The notes: a model not told the origin generated them from the letters alone. A DNA stretch of 64,000 bases from Paralvinella palmiformis (GCA_025642065.1 JAODUP010000443.1:365001-429000); one strand, 5' to 3'; positions 23,622 through 34,158 are shown, counted from the stretch's first letter. Translations and numbers: made by a program.

Positions 23622-26136
23622 ATTTTTCTTTCATTTTTCAGTTGCCAAATGTGGATAGTCTGACGAATATTGATATAGAAGCAATAATTTTCCAAAATGC
23701 AGCAGGCCGAAGGCAGGATGGTGAATGTTGTGATGTTTGTATCACCAAGTGTGATACACGGCTAACATTCTGTTTGGATGAAGTTGGAAATTCAGAGTAA
23801 CCATTTAATTTGAACTACTGAAATCTAATTAGAAAAAAACAACTAATTAATGTTAATTATATTAGAGAATAATAGTTAACAAATAATGAGAAAGAGAGGG
23901 GGGGAGGGTGTCCAATGTAGCCGAAGCTATCTTCCCATTGACTGCTAACTAATCATAAATAAATTGGTCAACTCACACAGAAAACGCCGTTAATGTATTT
24001 GCAAGTCTGGTCGTGTGTCATTGATAACTATGGAAATATGAGGACCGTGTACCAAGGAATCAGATGTTTAACCAGACATGTATAAGCTGACTACAATAAG
24101 GGTTGTTGCATTTTACAGATGCTGAGTATGTATCTAAGATGTAACTTTTCATGGTCTTCTTAGTGTGAGATGATGATTTACAAGTGGAGAGGTTACAAGT
24201 CCAGTTGTTCCGTACAATAAAAACATTAAATAACGCCAACTTACTAGATAGTGGAAAGTTACAGCGAGGTACATTCATTGCACTAGATTTTTATTGTTGT
24301 TGTTAGTTTTTGCTGTTGTTATTTGTTGTTATTGTTGTTATAGGAAGACGAGAGAAAGGTGCAGCTTAAAAAAGAAGATTTCCGAAGAGTACAGAGACCA
24401 AAACACAGTACACTTCAGCAATGAAATTATTTCTGCGCAGTTAGAAAACTGGGAAGTGGGTAACATATTTTAGTTCGAATATTTAATTGACAGAGAGGGA
24501 GAGATATGGCGATGTTGATTATGATTATGATGATGATGATGATCATCATCATCATCATCATAATCATGACGATGACTATACACAGATACATTCTACTGTA
24601 CTTGGCAGGGTTCAATCGCATTCGAGGTCATTATAATCGACGAAGACCTCTACGACAATGACGTCATCGATGAGATGTACGCGAAACTCCTTGTTCCAAT
24701 ACCGGATGAGACAAACAAGAAAATCTGGCATCCCAAGACCATACATGGACAGCGAGCTAGCAATCGCACTTCGTAATCCTTTATCGTTGTTCTTAGCTTT
24801 ATACCCAAATGTAGCCATTCTGTTGCCTCAAAGCTATCTTTTGTCAGTGCGAGTTAATTTCATACAAAACTTTCTTTATTCTGTCAGTTCGTTTTGTATT
24901 TGTAAACGTCTCAATAAATGTTAAAACCAGGAGATGGCCACTACTTAATAAAATCTTACATTTGTAATCCGTTAGATTAGAGATCCAGTTCGCCATATAC
25001 TGCGTAGCTGGTTGGTATGGAGACAAATGTGAACTGCTGCATCGTTCAAGTAAGCAGACATATATGATTTGTTAACTGAAACTCTAACTTTGTTTCGTGT
25101 CTGGGAGAGGGGCGTGTTTTCAAGAATAATGGAAACTGTATACCTGGCTTATTATCGAGACTGGGAATTGATTGATTGGCTGGCTTTTTCGGCCACGTTT
25201 GTGCACCTGGTAGACTAAATGGGCCGAGAGACTTCCAAAGGTAATGAAACGAAGTGAAAGATGAAACACCCTTCAAATATGTCCATGCGGAGATTCGAAC
25301 ACGGGTGGTTTTGATCTGCAATCCAACACACTACCGTTAGACCACGGAGGCACCACTCGTGAATGGGAAATCAATCAACTAAAACGTTACGTTTTATCAA
25401 TGTTCGCCGTGCTTTGTTAAATTTTAATAATGAACATCTATTCATTCATTCAAAGCTACAGAAGAGATCATTGGTAGAGGTTCGACGATTTTTGGCATGC
25501 CACTTTCGAAAAACATCCAAATTGGCATCATTTTGGGAGGACTGTCACTTGCTGTTATCTTTGTTACTTTGGTAACCATCTTGTGTTATAGGAAACATGC
25601 TGAAACGAGGTAACCAAAACTAGATCATATTTGGGTCTAACCGCACGTATATTCACGAATATGTGTGAGGGGAGGGACAGCCTAATACCGTTTTCGTAGT
25701 TTTGTTGCTCCTATAGTTCCAATTTAGAGCTCCAGTCATAAACGGATGTTTCATTCACCGCTTCAGGTCTGCTAGTACTGAACCAGCATCTCGCCAAGCT
25801 GGTGCTGTAACTATCCAACATCCTATTGGGCAACTGGATTCTCCGAAACAGGTTGAAATTATATATGAAGAAATACCAGAAGACATTATAGGCCAATCTG
25901 TTGGTGGGAGTACTGATGGTAATTATATTAAGCCAGTACCTGACAGACGGGAACGTGATGTGAATGCTCCTCCTAATTCGTATGTACCAGAGAGTTCGCA
26001 AACTAGCGGTATAATTGGTGGCCAAGATCAACTGGATTTGATACAGTCGAACACTTACAACGGAGATGGCTCACTAGTGTATGGTAATCTTGGAGAAAAT
26101 ACGCAAGTGAAGTACTTAGAACTAAATATTGTGTAA
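18805..26136 (+). CDS. minimal Notch-ligand-like type I membrane protein (MNNL plus partial DSL)
   Basis: Seven exons with GT-AG borders and matching phases: 18805-18855, 23642-23796, 24344-24455, 24609-24772, 24976-25049, 25462-25609, 25767-26136 (1074 bases, 357 residues). Exon 1 encodes a signal peptide (a second ATG at 18817 has the better context GCCATGG). Residues about 18-160 resemble the MNNL/C2-like region of Delta/Jagged: GECCDVCITKCDTRLTFCL, then FEVIIIDEDLYDNDVID. Residues 164-180 (IYCVAGWYGDKCE) match the start of a DSL domain, but its remaining cysteines and all EGF repeats are absent; intron 5 (412 bases, half of it a SINE) has no room for them. The transmembrane helix is about residues 204-228 (IGIILGGLSLAVIFVTLVTI). 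The 129-residue tail has six tyrosines, including Y268 in YEEI. N158-R-T is a glycosylation sequon. Structure is seen; family is by motif; a Notch-modulating role is inference. Confidence 0.72.
19125..19189. repeat. (CA)n(TA)n compound microsatellite
   Basis: A CA run passing directly into a TA run. Confidence 0.95.
19190..19450 (+). mobile_element. SINE-C, 5'-truncated
   Basis: Body matches the copy at 21380-21706 (TTCGCTCATCCTTAAAAATA, CATTTGAGTATCGTTCTGCG-like, CCCTTGGGAGTTGAGAT) and ends in GGCGCTATATAAATGTCACA followed by (TTA)n to 19450. The tRNA-like head is missing. Confidence 0.8.
19838..19905. repeat. (TA)n microsatellite, left of Tigger MITE
   Basis: A TA run of about 34 units that stops at the terminal inverted repeat of the element at 19906. 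Confidence 0.95.
19906..20512. mobile_element. pogo/Tigger-type MITE inserted in a TA tract
   Basis: Terminal inverted repeats: GTCAGAATCCGTTAATCCGG on the left, and on the right CCGGATTAACGAATTCTGAC, its near-exact reverse complement. TA flanks both sides, as expected for TA target duplication. The CAG...ATCCGTTAATCCGG end type is characteristic of pogo/Tigger elements. The 607-bp body has no transposase. A fragment of the same family is at 39884-40037. Confidence 0.8.
20513..20562. repeat. (TA)n microsatellite, right of Tigger MITE
   Basis: The TA run resumes immediately after the MITE. Confidence 0.95.
20575..20626 (+). mobile_element. SINE tail fragment (same tail type as 41840-41905)
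   Basis: CAATCGGCGACAGCCAAG and CTCTACCCCAAACTT match the GGCGACAGCCAGG...CCCCCAAACTT tail of the first SINE in the 41.6 and 49.8 kb dimers. The head is absent. Confidence 0.5.
20987..21171 (+). mobile_element. SINE-A, full length
   Basis: Complete head (GCGCCTCCGTGATCTAACGG, B box GTTCGAATCTCGG), body and ACACTAATCACCATC-like tail, inside intron 1. Confidence 0.88.
21380..21706 (+). mobile_element. SINE-C, full length
   Basis: tRNA-like head: GAGCCGAGATAGCGCAG, then B box GGGTTCGAAGCTC at about 21434-21446. Body as in the 19190 copy. The 3' end has AAAGCGCCTTAGAGCAGCTT followed by (TTA)n. This tail resembles the 3' end of the LINEs at 44 and 58.8 kb. Confidence 0.85.
21749..21794. repeat. 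(AAT)n microsatellite
   Basis: An AAT trinucleotide run. Together with the hairpin that follows, it looks like the inverted 3' tail of a CR1/L2-type LINE or its SINE. Confidence 0.85.
21801..21839. other. strong hairpin, LINE/SINE 3'-tail-like
   Basis: AACGCCTTAAGCAACT pairs with AGTTGCTCTAAGGCGTT, a near-perfect stem with one bulge. Read on the minus strand it becomes an AACGCCTTAGAGCAACT-type sequence followed by (ATT)n, like the SINE-C and LINE tails. Confidence 0.6.
21842..22130 (+). repeat. dispersed repeat, copy 1 (copy 2 at 51496-51785)
   Basis: About 290 bases nearly identical to 51496-51785, including AATAGACTAATTTGAATAAC and TGAAAGCAGGTGCGGATCG. Non-coding. It overlaps the start of the TTTTGCCCC-rich inverted-repeat element. 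Confidence 0.75.
22095..22528. mobile_element. non-coding element with imperfect inverted repeats
   Basis: The left part repeats GGTCTTTTGCCCC-type motifs (22105-22200); the right part has their complements (GGGGTAAAAGACCTAGGAGC, 22440-22525). A likely MITE of unknown superfamily. The 51.5-kb copy is truncated inside the left arm. Confidence 0.45.
22714..22907 (+). mobile_element. SINE-A, full length
   Basis: Head GCGCCCCCGTGGTCTAGCG, B box GTTCGAATCTCGG, complete body and ATCAATCATCATCAGC tail, in intron 1. Confidence 0.88.
23161..23226. repeat. (TA)n microsatellite
   Basis: A TA run of about 33 units in intron 1. Confidence 0.95.
23571..23614. repeat. (TA)n microsatellite close to a 3' splice site
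   Basis: A TA run ending 27 bases before exon 2 of the Notch-ligand-like gene; the short gap holds the TTTTTCTTTCATTTTTCAG acceptor. Confidence 0.95.
25170..25354 (-). mobile_element. SINE-A in intron 5
   Basis: A full-length minus-strand copy (head at right end, GGTGCCTCCGTGGTCTAACG on the minus strand). It fills almost half of the 412-base intron between the partial-DSL exon and the transmembrane exon. Confidence 0.85.
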
Positions 26137-26257
26137 TTGGCCTTTTTACGATTAGATGTGATTAGATACATAGTGCTCGAGACAATATATGATCAAGTTA
26201 TCTACACTAATAGTAACCGGTTTCTATCTATAGTCATTGTTAATATAAATGTTATTG

Positions 26258-26353
26258 CTGTTTTACGGCCACTTTTGTACACAGAGTAGGCTAAATGGAC
26301 CGAACGTCCTCCAAAGATAATGAGGCGTAGTGAAAGATGAAACACCCTTCTGA
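26258..26353 (-). mobile_element. SINE-A, head missing
   Basis: The tail-proximal part only (TTTTACGGCCACTTTTGTAC to GATGAAACACCC). It lies about 120 bases past the stop codon of the Notch-ligand-like gene, so it may be in its 3' UTR. Confidence 0.75.
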
Positions 26354-27059
26354 CCTCATTGTTAATACTGCAATTGTTTTCATTGGTGTTGCTGTAGTTG
26401 ATGCTAATGTTGTTGTGTTTATTATTATTATTATCACCATCATCATCATCTTCAGCATTGTCACCATTAAAAATAACGATGTAAGTCATTTATCGTATCA
26501 AGGGTGTTATAACTTCGGCAAAATAAGTCTTTGACCTATGTAAACAGACCAAAAACTTATGTTTTTACAATGTTATTTTTATCAAATATATAGTGTTTAC
26601 ACTCACAGAATAGACATAAACCTCTTATATACTAAAGAATTAAATCATTCATGGCTACAGTAGTCTTACTTTAAATGAACCTGTTTTATTATAAACTATT
26701 GGTGATGGTATTATTCTATCACATCGAAATTGATTTCCCAGAACTTTATTATCATAACTTTAGAGCGTCTTTTTCACGTTTGCCTAATAGTATTGTTGTG
26801 GTTTCTCAAAAATCGTTCAAAAACTGGATATTAATAAAGTAGCATAAATTAATTAATTATGCACATTCCGGTGGTAAAGGTGATGGCACGTGAAGTATTC
26901 AAATATCAAGTTGAACATGTCTAGCTCCAGAAGAATCATTTCCCCGCTCTCAATATTGGGAGATATCTTCCTTCGTGTCAATGGATGACCATTTCAATTC
27001 CCCCCACGGTTCCAAGAGGATAATTTTGGATCCCCAAACACTTTCTCTAAGGATGTATA
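26354..27059. other. intergenic, no supported gene
   Basis: AT-rich, with a (TTA)n/(ATC)n patch near 26420-26460. No clear poly(A) signal was assigned to the upstream gene; AATAAA occurs at about 26833. Confidence 0.4.

Positions 27060-27097
<38 letters not shown>
27060..27097. repeat. (TA)n microsatellite
   Basis: A TA run of about 19 units just before the plus-strand LINE. Confidence 0.95.
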
Positions 27098-27103
<6 letters not shown>

Positions 27104-27129
27104 AAATATAATATTGATTCTGTAATAAT

Positions 27130-28345
27130 ACCACTTGTTTAAAAAGAAAATGGCATACTCTCAGATGAAGAAAACTACAGGCCAATTGCCCTAGCCTCGG
27201 TGATTTCAAAAATATTTGAAAAAATATTGTTTACAAGGTGCGAAGAATTTCTTTGGACTTCAGAAAACTAGTTTGTTTTTAAAAAGGTCATTATACTGAC
27301 TTGTGTATTTATCTTCTTGAAGAATGCATTGAATTTTATAAAACAAAACATGATACCCCAGTATTTGTGACCTTTTTAGATGCCTCTTAAGGCTTTTGAC
27401 CCTGTGAATCATTTTACATTATTTAATCAACTGTTGGCCAATGGTATGCTCATATATTTAATCCGTATTATTGCTTTTTGGTACCAACATCAGAATATGT
27501 CATTGAAATGGGGACATGCAACCTCCACTACTTTTACTGCTACTAATGGTGTCAAGCAAGGTGGTATACTGTCACCACTTCTCTTTAATATATATATATT
27601 GATGATTTTAGTTTGACTTTATCAAAAAGTAACATTGGTTGTCGTTTAGGTGGAAGACTTATTAACCATATTGCAAATGCTGATGATTTGTGTATATTGA
27701 GTATGTCGCCCTGTGGAATGCAAAAATTACTTAGCTTATGTTAAAAATATGAGTCTAATCATGATATTATATATAATAGTAAGAAAGGTTTGACCATGTT
27801 ATTCAAACCAAAGAAACTTAAAGATCTTAAATCTCCACCATTGTACTTGTGTAATAATCAGTTAGAATATGTTAATAATTGTAGATATTTAGGTGTAAAA
27901 ATAGAAACCTACTCATGTAAATCTGATATGAAAAGACAACTTTGTAAATTCGATACCAATGTAAATATGCTGATTAGAAAATTTAGTTTTTGTTCTGATG
28001 ATGTCAAGATGTTCTTATTTAAATCATACTTTATGTACTAACCTATACTGTACACAATTATGATATGATTCTTCAGAAACCCTTATGAAAAAAACTATGT
28101 GTAGGCTATAATAATAGTGACTAATGAACCTGGATAACCATGGTAGTGTAAGTGGAATGTTTGTTTACTGTGGCATACCTGCCTTTGGTGAATTACAAAG
28201 GAAACACATTACAAATTTTATCTATAGGCTTCAGTCCAGTTCAAATAGTATTATTATGAGTGTTGTTTTATCTTCTGTTCCATTGTCTTCTCTTATCTGG
28301 GGCTACTGGTTTAATACTTTACACACTAGCAAATGATATTCTATG
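27130..28345 (+). pseudogene. non-LTR reverse transcriptase remnant
   Basis: Order along the strand: ENYRPIALASVISKIFEK (about 27160), an in-frame stop after TSEN, VFVTFLDAS (27360) with one inserted T that shifts the KAFD of motif A, motif B GVKQGGILSPLLFN (about 27550-27590), motif C changed from YADD to NADD (about 27675), and a thumb region with VNNCRYLGVKIE (about 27870). It encodes the polymerase of a jockey/CR1-type LINE that copies its RNA at a nicked target. Stops, frameshifts and the active-site tyrosine change make it dead. The 5' end (endonuclease, ORF1) is missing, as in typical 5'-truncated copies. Confidence 0.8.
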
Positions 28346-28518
28346 ATCAGTATATCTTTTGTTTTAATTATGTTTATGCCCCACTGATAACCTTTAACAA
28401 AGGAAAGTCATGAAGCGAAGAGGAAATATTAAAAGACAACTTATAATAGATAATATAGTAATTAATTATTGCACACATAATGTCCATGTTCACTCCAGTT
28501 CTCGCACTGTATTTGTGG

Positions 28519-28652
28519 ATGATGATGATTGGTGTTATACGGCCATTTTTCTGCACAAGGTAGGCTAAATGGACCGAGCGACCTCCAAAAGTAATGAGGC
28601 GAAGTCAAAGATGAAACATCCTTCAGATATGCCCACGCCGAGATTCGAACTG
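28519..28652 (-). mobile_element. SINE-A, head truncated
   Basis: Tail (GATGATGATTGG) and body present; the copy stops just after the B-box region GTTCGAATCTCGG. Confidence 0.8.
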
Positions 28653-29550
28653 GCAGACTCGCAACCAAACAATCAAATAAGCTAATATATTCAAAGCTGT
28701 GAATCCACCTTTGCTGGCAATATAGCTTTATTTTGACTTCCTAAAATATGAAACAAATGCGGTTGAATTGTTGTCCCACTATGCAATTATGTAATGTGCG
28801 TTAACACTCATTGCAATGGGTGTCAGCAATGATGAAATCATCTTGTATTGTCCTGGTAATTATTGTGAACTTTCACCTAAATTTACTTATTCAAAAATGA
28901 GGTTCAACTCTTTTACTCTTTTTTGGTCTGGTTATTTTAACTGGGTTTCAATTTATTGGGTCATCTCTTCTATCCGGATCCGTCATCCACTCTGACTTCA
29001 GACAGTTTCCATTGTGCAATTATTATTTTTGATGGGGGGGGGGCGGGCAAGGTACGAGGTACAAATTTATCAGAACACCTGTGAATGAAAACTCGTGTCA
29101 ATGAGGAATACTGTAGACGTCGGCTCACGTAGATATTTCCCCAGAGGTCTCGACACAGTGACGATCTCAGCCCAGCACACATGTAGTGTATTTGGATTTG
29201 ATCAATCACAGATAAACCAACAAGGAACATATTGATAAAACAACAACAAATTGTTGTTTTATTTTATTGGTGGTGTGTATCCCGGGACAAATGATCAGAA
29301 AAAGAAACATTTGAATGCGAACATGTGTGACAACATAGCGGTAACAGTGAAATGTTATTGCTATAATGTAATTAATAGACAGTTTCCACGACGACTGCGC
29401 CTTCTAGCTTTATATTTAAATGCGTACAATCCTTAATTTTAACATGTAATATTTAGCACCATAGTGTATGAGTGAAAAGTTATAACTCAGACAGCCGTTG
29501 CAAAAATTAATGGTCATTAACCATATTGGAAGGTCTGAATAAACCTTTAA

Positions 29551-29553
<3 letters not shown>
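28653..29553. other. intergenic, no supported gene
   Basis: AT-rich, with a poly-G run at 29033-29044. No convincing exon. Confidence 0.45.

Positions 29554-29596
<43 letters not shown>
29554..29596. repeat. (TA)n microsatellite
   Basis: A TA run of about 21 units. Confidence 0.95.
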
Positions 29597-29598
<2 letters not shown>

Positions 29599-29869
29599 TA
29601 ACCTGGGGCAGCCCGGCCCCACTAAGGGAGATGCTGTTTATTTTTGTATCCATAACTTGTCGGTGCATATTTGTGCTGTAATAGTGTTGAGGTATATATA
29701 CTTTGTGTACCACACATGTCTCTGCACAATTGAAGAACTAAAACGTAAGTTATTTTAAGTCTACAATTCGGTCCAATAAAACCGTTTTGCCCCCATGCAT
29801 GGGGCAAAAGCGGCCCCTCGACTGTTTTTTTAAACAATGTGTTTCATTCAATATTTATTTGATGATTGA

Positions 29870-30050
29870 TGATGATGATGATGATGATTGATGTTTTACG
29901 GCCACTTCTGTGCACAAGGTAGGCTAAATGGGCCGAGCGACTTCCAAAGGTAATGAGACGAAGTGAAAGACGAAACAACCTTCATATATGCCCACGCCGG
30001 GATTCGAACACGGGTGGTAGTGATCTGTGGTCCAGCACGCTACCGCTAGC
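29870..30050 (-). mobile_element. SINE-A, nearly full length
   Basis: A (GATGAT)n tail at left, complete body, and a B box near 30000; the very 5' end of the head is lost at about 30050. Confidence 0.85.
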
Positions 30051-30381
30051 CCCTTTCATTATTTATTTAAACCGTCATTAACTACTACTATTGTTATCAC
30101 TCATCGTGAACAAAAATAATCATCGATGCGCATCACTCATCTCGAATTTCATTCTATTAGTCTCACATCCGGGACCTCTCGGTTTCCTACCTATCAGCTA
30201 CTGTCTGTATTACTCGACCCTACTACGACACCTTTGGCATCTGCATCATCAAAGGCCATAAAATCGTTATGGCGTTTGAATAAATTGTACTAAAGTAATG
30301 GCATGCAGATAGTTCGCGGTAGATACAACACCCTAATGATCAATCTAAATCAATCACCAATAATTGTAATATTTCAAACCA

Positions 30382-30526
30382 AATTACGGTTGTCATTACA
30401 AAACACTATTCTGCATCATCATTACGGCTGTCATTAGAAAACACTATTCTGCATCATCATTACGGTTGTCATTAGAAACACTATTCTGCATCATCATTAC
30501 AATCGTCACTGAAAACACTCATCAGC
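30382..30526. repeat. about 43-bp tandem repeat, roughly 3.5 units
   Basis: Units built on ATTACGGTTGTCATTAGAAA followed by ACACTATTCTGCATCATC, decaying at the right end. Confidence 0.85.
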
Positions 30527-30609
30527 TTTGGAATTTGCATCATCGGAAGCCTTAAAATCATTTAAAGTATTATGTTAACGAAAGGCATGCAGATACTTTG
30601 TTTACCATC

Positions 30610-32215
30610 TAACCACAATCTGACTCACAGTTGGGACACACGAAATACGGTAGCCCTGGTGTACACTCACTGTGAGCCGAATTTTTGCATTCTTAGCATC
30701 GAGCCCAGACTTCACGTGGCCGACTGCAACTGAATGGTTCTCCGCATACCAAAGGCCATTCCTCTTCATCGCTGCTTTCGTCCACTTTCTTGGACCTTTT
30801 GGCACGGGCCACCCCTTTCTTTTCCGGTTGTTTCCCTTTACCTTTCGTCGCACTCTTTCTCTTGCCTTCCTGTCGACTTTTCAAATGCAAATGGCACTCG
30901 AAAGGAGAAGATATTAAGATGGTTGCTGACTCGGTCTTTCTCGTGCCAGGCCGTGGCCGTGACAATCTCGGGATTGGTGTCGTGCAAGTTAGCTGGATCA
31001 TCGGATGGGATGTTGCACGCGTGCGTTGTGACAGTGTTAGCGATCGTAGACGGCCCAGGAGCCCGGGAGAGCATGGCCGCTATGCCAGTATTGCTAGTCG
31101 CTAGTGGACCGACATAATGGTCGATGGTTTGGACAGTAGCAAACGCAATTTCGGCAGGTTCAAACGTTTGGACAGCTAGGGTGGATGCAGACAATTATTT
31201 GGTTTGAGTGGTCATAGATGGTTCATCTGTGTTCGGAGCCAAATACTCTTCGGTTGCACGGCTGGCGATTGTTGGCAATGGACCAACAACTGCCGACTGA
31301 TCCAGGACATGTGCCGCTTTATCCGTCACCTGAGACGCGACAAAATAGTCGTCCGTGAATATGTTTGCGTCAAATGGCCAGATTCCGTAGACCCGGAATC
31401 CCGTTACGGCCTTGTCGTGTTTGGCTGATCTCGAGAAAGCCTTCCCAACAATTTCTGTCGTAGAATGTTATCCTCTTACCAGGATTCGGGACCATCCAGC
31501 TGTCTGAGGCCGCGTTGTAGTTGCTCTCCAACAATTTGAAGAATGTTCAATCTAACGGCTGCATTATGTGGGTGCAGTGGGGTGGCGGTATGATAATCTG
31601 GATGCCCTGTTCTTTGGCGTACGTCACTGCACCCAACGTCTTGTGGCTATGATGGCCATCAAGGACTATGATATGGGTAACTTCCTTGGTCCCATTGGTG
31701 AATTGCACAAAATGTTTGAGCCATTTCAGGAACATATTGCTGTCCGTCCAGCCGTTAGGGCTGCAGTACCCGACCGATTGTGGCAGTGTACCAACCATTA
31801 GCCCCGGTTGCTTCTTTTTCCTGGGGAATCTGAACATGGTTGGTGTGTATTTCCCCGCGTCATTCATCCCACACATAACAGTCACTGTTGCACCACGCTC
31901 TCCCAACCTGCCGAAATCCATTAGTGGCAACAACACGTCCTGGTTTCTGAACGTTGGATATTCCCGTTTCGTCCATGTTCCACAGACGAGGTGGTGGGTG
32001 TGAGCGGTCCTCAATCAATGAGCGATAGGCGTACACAAATTCATCAACCTTGACACGGTTGAACCCCGTGGCTCTGGCAATATTTGTCGCCTGTGCAACA
32101 CGGATGCTGCGGTCAATTTTTTTTTAACGCAGAGCCAGTCATACCTGTAGCCTTGTAAGCTAGATGGCGCACATAATTGGTTGTCAATCCATAATCTCGC
32201 AACGTTTTTTCCATG
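30610..32215 (-). pseudogene. pogo/Tigger-type DDE transposase, broken
   Basis: From the 5' end at 32215: a LRDYGLTTNYVRHLAYKATG-type N-terminal stretch, then (other frame) LWNMDETGISNVQKPGRV with the first catalytic Asp, then the main open frame 32014-31547 with ERGATVTV, GWTDSNMFLKWL, VLDGHHSH (second Asp) and HCTHIMQPLD (third Asp). The last two acidic residues are 35 residues apart. After further frameshifts the C-terminus (30780-30610) is an acidic stretch ESSDEEEW and a Cys/His finger (VCGEPF...WARC-stop-ECKNSAHSEC...FVCPNC). It would cut and paste DNA at TA sites. At least three frameshifts and one stop make it inactive; the DNA-binding N-terminus is cut off where the inverted repeat at 32222 begins. 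Confidence 0.82.
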
Positions 32216-32221
32216 TCAATA

Positions 32222-32363
32222 AGCCTGAAGCATGATGACGTCAAAAACCAAAACAAACCAGCCGCGCTTTGCATTGTGGGATTTATACGGGGGGGTCTGC
32301 TGAGCGATAATACCGTGATAATCCCGCCATTTTAACTTCAAACGTCAATGTTCCGGATCTGTA

Positions 32364-32369
<6 letters not shown>
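32222..32369 (+). mobile_element. lone inverted repeat of the 6.9-kb MITE family
   Basis: AAGCCTGAAGCATGATGACG through CAATGTTCCGGATCTG matches the left arm of the MITE at 6941-7751, including the 24-bp segment absent from that element's right arm. The matching opposite arm is not found nearby. Its outer end faces the truncated transposase. Confidence 0.75.

Positions 32370-32399
<30 letters not shown>
32370..32399. repeat. (CA)n microsatellite
   Basis: A CA run right after the lone inverted repeat. Confidence 0.9.
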
Positions 32400-32402
<3 letters not shown>

Positions 32403-33477
32403 TAATGATATATTTTATTATGAAACAACACAATATCCATATAAGTTTAATTATGAAATGATTAATTGTTGTAGCAATAACATAGTATTGTGTATATTAT
32501 ATCACATATGTTGTATTTGAACAGTAAATAAAATTTAAAACATACCTCAGCATCGGTGTCAGTCATATAAAGAGATGAACATATTCTTAATTATGTGCTT
32601 AACAGTATTAATTATCTTAACATTGCGAACATTTACATCTGATTGGTTCCCTAATTAAACACCCATAATACTACTTGACATTAACATTCTTTTCGTGTTA
32701 CAAAATTTTACATTAAAATTTCCTTTTTTACGTGACCAGATAAGGACCTCCTTAATTAAAGATGTCCTAATCTTAAAGTCGTCCCTGATTTTCTAGGACA
32801 AATTCCTAAAACCGTTTCTCTAAAAATGTCCTACAATTAAGGATCAATTTTTTTCGTCCTTAAATTTGTCCTTAACGTGAGACATTCTTCTAGGATAATT
32901 TATTAATTTATACACTAAATAGTAAAAACGGCTACCGTTGACCTCGCGAGTTTCCCTGTCGTCTGCAAAGGTGTCAATTGTTAAATCGTTCATTTGTGGG
33001 GAATTATCGCTGGAACTTAAGATTTTTTAGGTATAGCTTGCAAATAATACTGACTGCAAGATTATTATCGCTTTAAAGAATAAACTATGCAACCGTTCAA
33101 GAAAATCTCCTTGTCAAATAGCTACCCTATTATCGTTCACTCGACCAAATATTTTACTCGATTTCATCGTCACATAAAAAGTATAATGACAATTTGCCGA
33201 AATAATTGTACATTTCTTATGTTGTTTTATATGAAAAACTTCGGATAAAATAAAATACTGCTTTTATTGCAAATGAATTAAAAATTAATTAATCATACAG
33301 ACTAGATCTACCAATATCTGAATATGAAGAAAAAAACACTAGGAACATAATTAATATTATATAATTATAATAATATATTTAAATCATCTTAAAATATTGG
33401 ATATTTTGATATAAAAATACCTATCATACAAATCTTATAGGCCCTATATATAATTTAGATTTCTAGAGCACCTAGGT

Positions 33478-33630
33478 TTACGGAAGATGAAGTTAGTTTA
33501 TGGGAACCACAACTGCAATATTAATAACAAAATGAAAAATAAGGCATGGGAGAGATTGCCGATGAGCTCTCAGTGCTCGGGTTTATTAAAAGAGGACCAA
33601 ACCAGCTGAAAGGGAGAATATTTGTTTGAT
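33478..33630 (+). pseudogene. Myb/SANT-like DNA-binding remnant of Harbinger
   Basis: FTEDEV at the start and, after a one-base shift, EIADELSVLGFIKRGPNQLK resemble the zeste/NAIF1-type Myb-like domain carried by Harbinger elements to bind their ends. It is interrupted by stops and a frameshift. A second open stretch, RRKFKFTGKSDPWDNGENN (about 33916-33975), could be a later part of the same protein. Confidence 0.5.
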
Positions 33631-34122
33631 TCAATAAAGTAAAGGCTGAAGTATGTATCATAATTTAGTACTCGTCATACAAAATATACCACTTCTGTCC
33701 ATTTTATATGTTTTTAAAGCAATTAATAACAGTTTGTAAATTTGATTTGTTTAGTTATTAGTATATTAATATATATAGACCTGTATTTATTGGTGTATGT
33801 GTGCTAAGATGAAAGCGTTGTGTTTGGTAATGATGTCAAACTGATGGTTCTATTGTTACAGGCATCCAGCATAACATTGCTGAGGCATAAAACAGGACCA
33901 GGGAGGGAGTAGTACGTAGGAAATTTAAGTTCACTGGAAAGTCTGATCCTTGGGATAATGGGGAAAACAACGTCTCATGGTTGGTAGAAGTAGCTCGTAA
34001 CTGTAAATTGACATTGGATTGGTATACCCAAATAATTTCTTTATTGCTTTAACTGTCTATAATTAATTTTATATTCATAAACACAAAAACACACTCACAA
34101 ATGCTCAAACACAGCATTTTGT

Positions 34123-34127
<5 letters not shown>

Positions 34128-34155
<28 letters not shown>
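34128..34155. repeat. (TA)n microsatellite
   Basis: A TA run of about 14 units. Confidence 0.9.

Positions 34156-34158
<3 letters not shown>

Larger units (their letters stand above)
18856..23641 (+). other. intron 1 of the Notch-ligand-like gene, repeat-filled
   Basis: Phase-0 intron of 4786 bases, from GTAAGTATAT to TTTTTCAG. It holds two SINE-C, two SINE-A, a Tigger MITE, a dispersed repeat and five microsatellites, listed separately. No other exon with compatible phase was found inside. Confidence 0.65.

Noticed and set aside
30672..31117. plus-strand ORFs of 80-127 codons
   Set aside because: Antisense shadows of the pogo transposase remnant, which has recognisable catalytic motifs on the minus strand.
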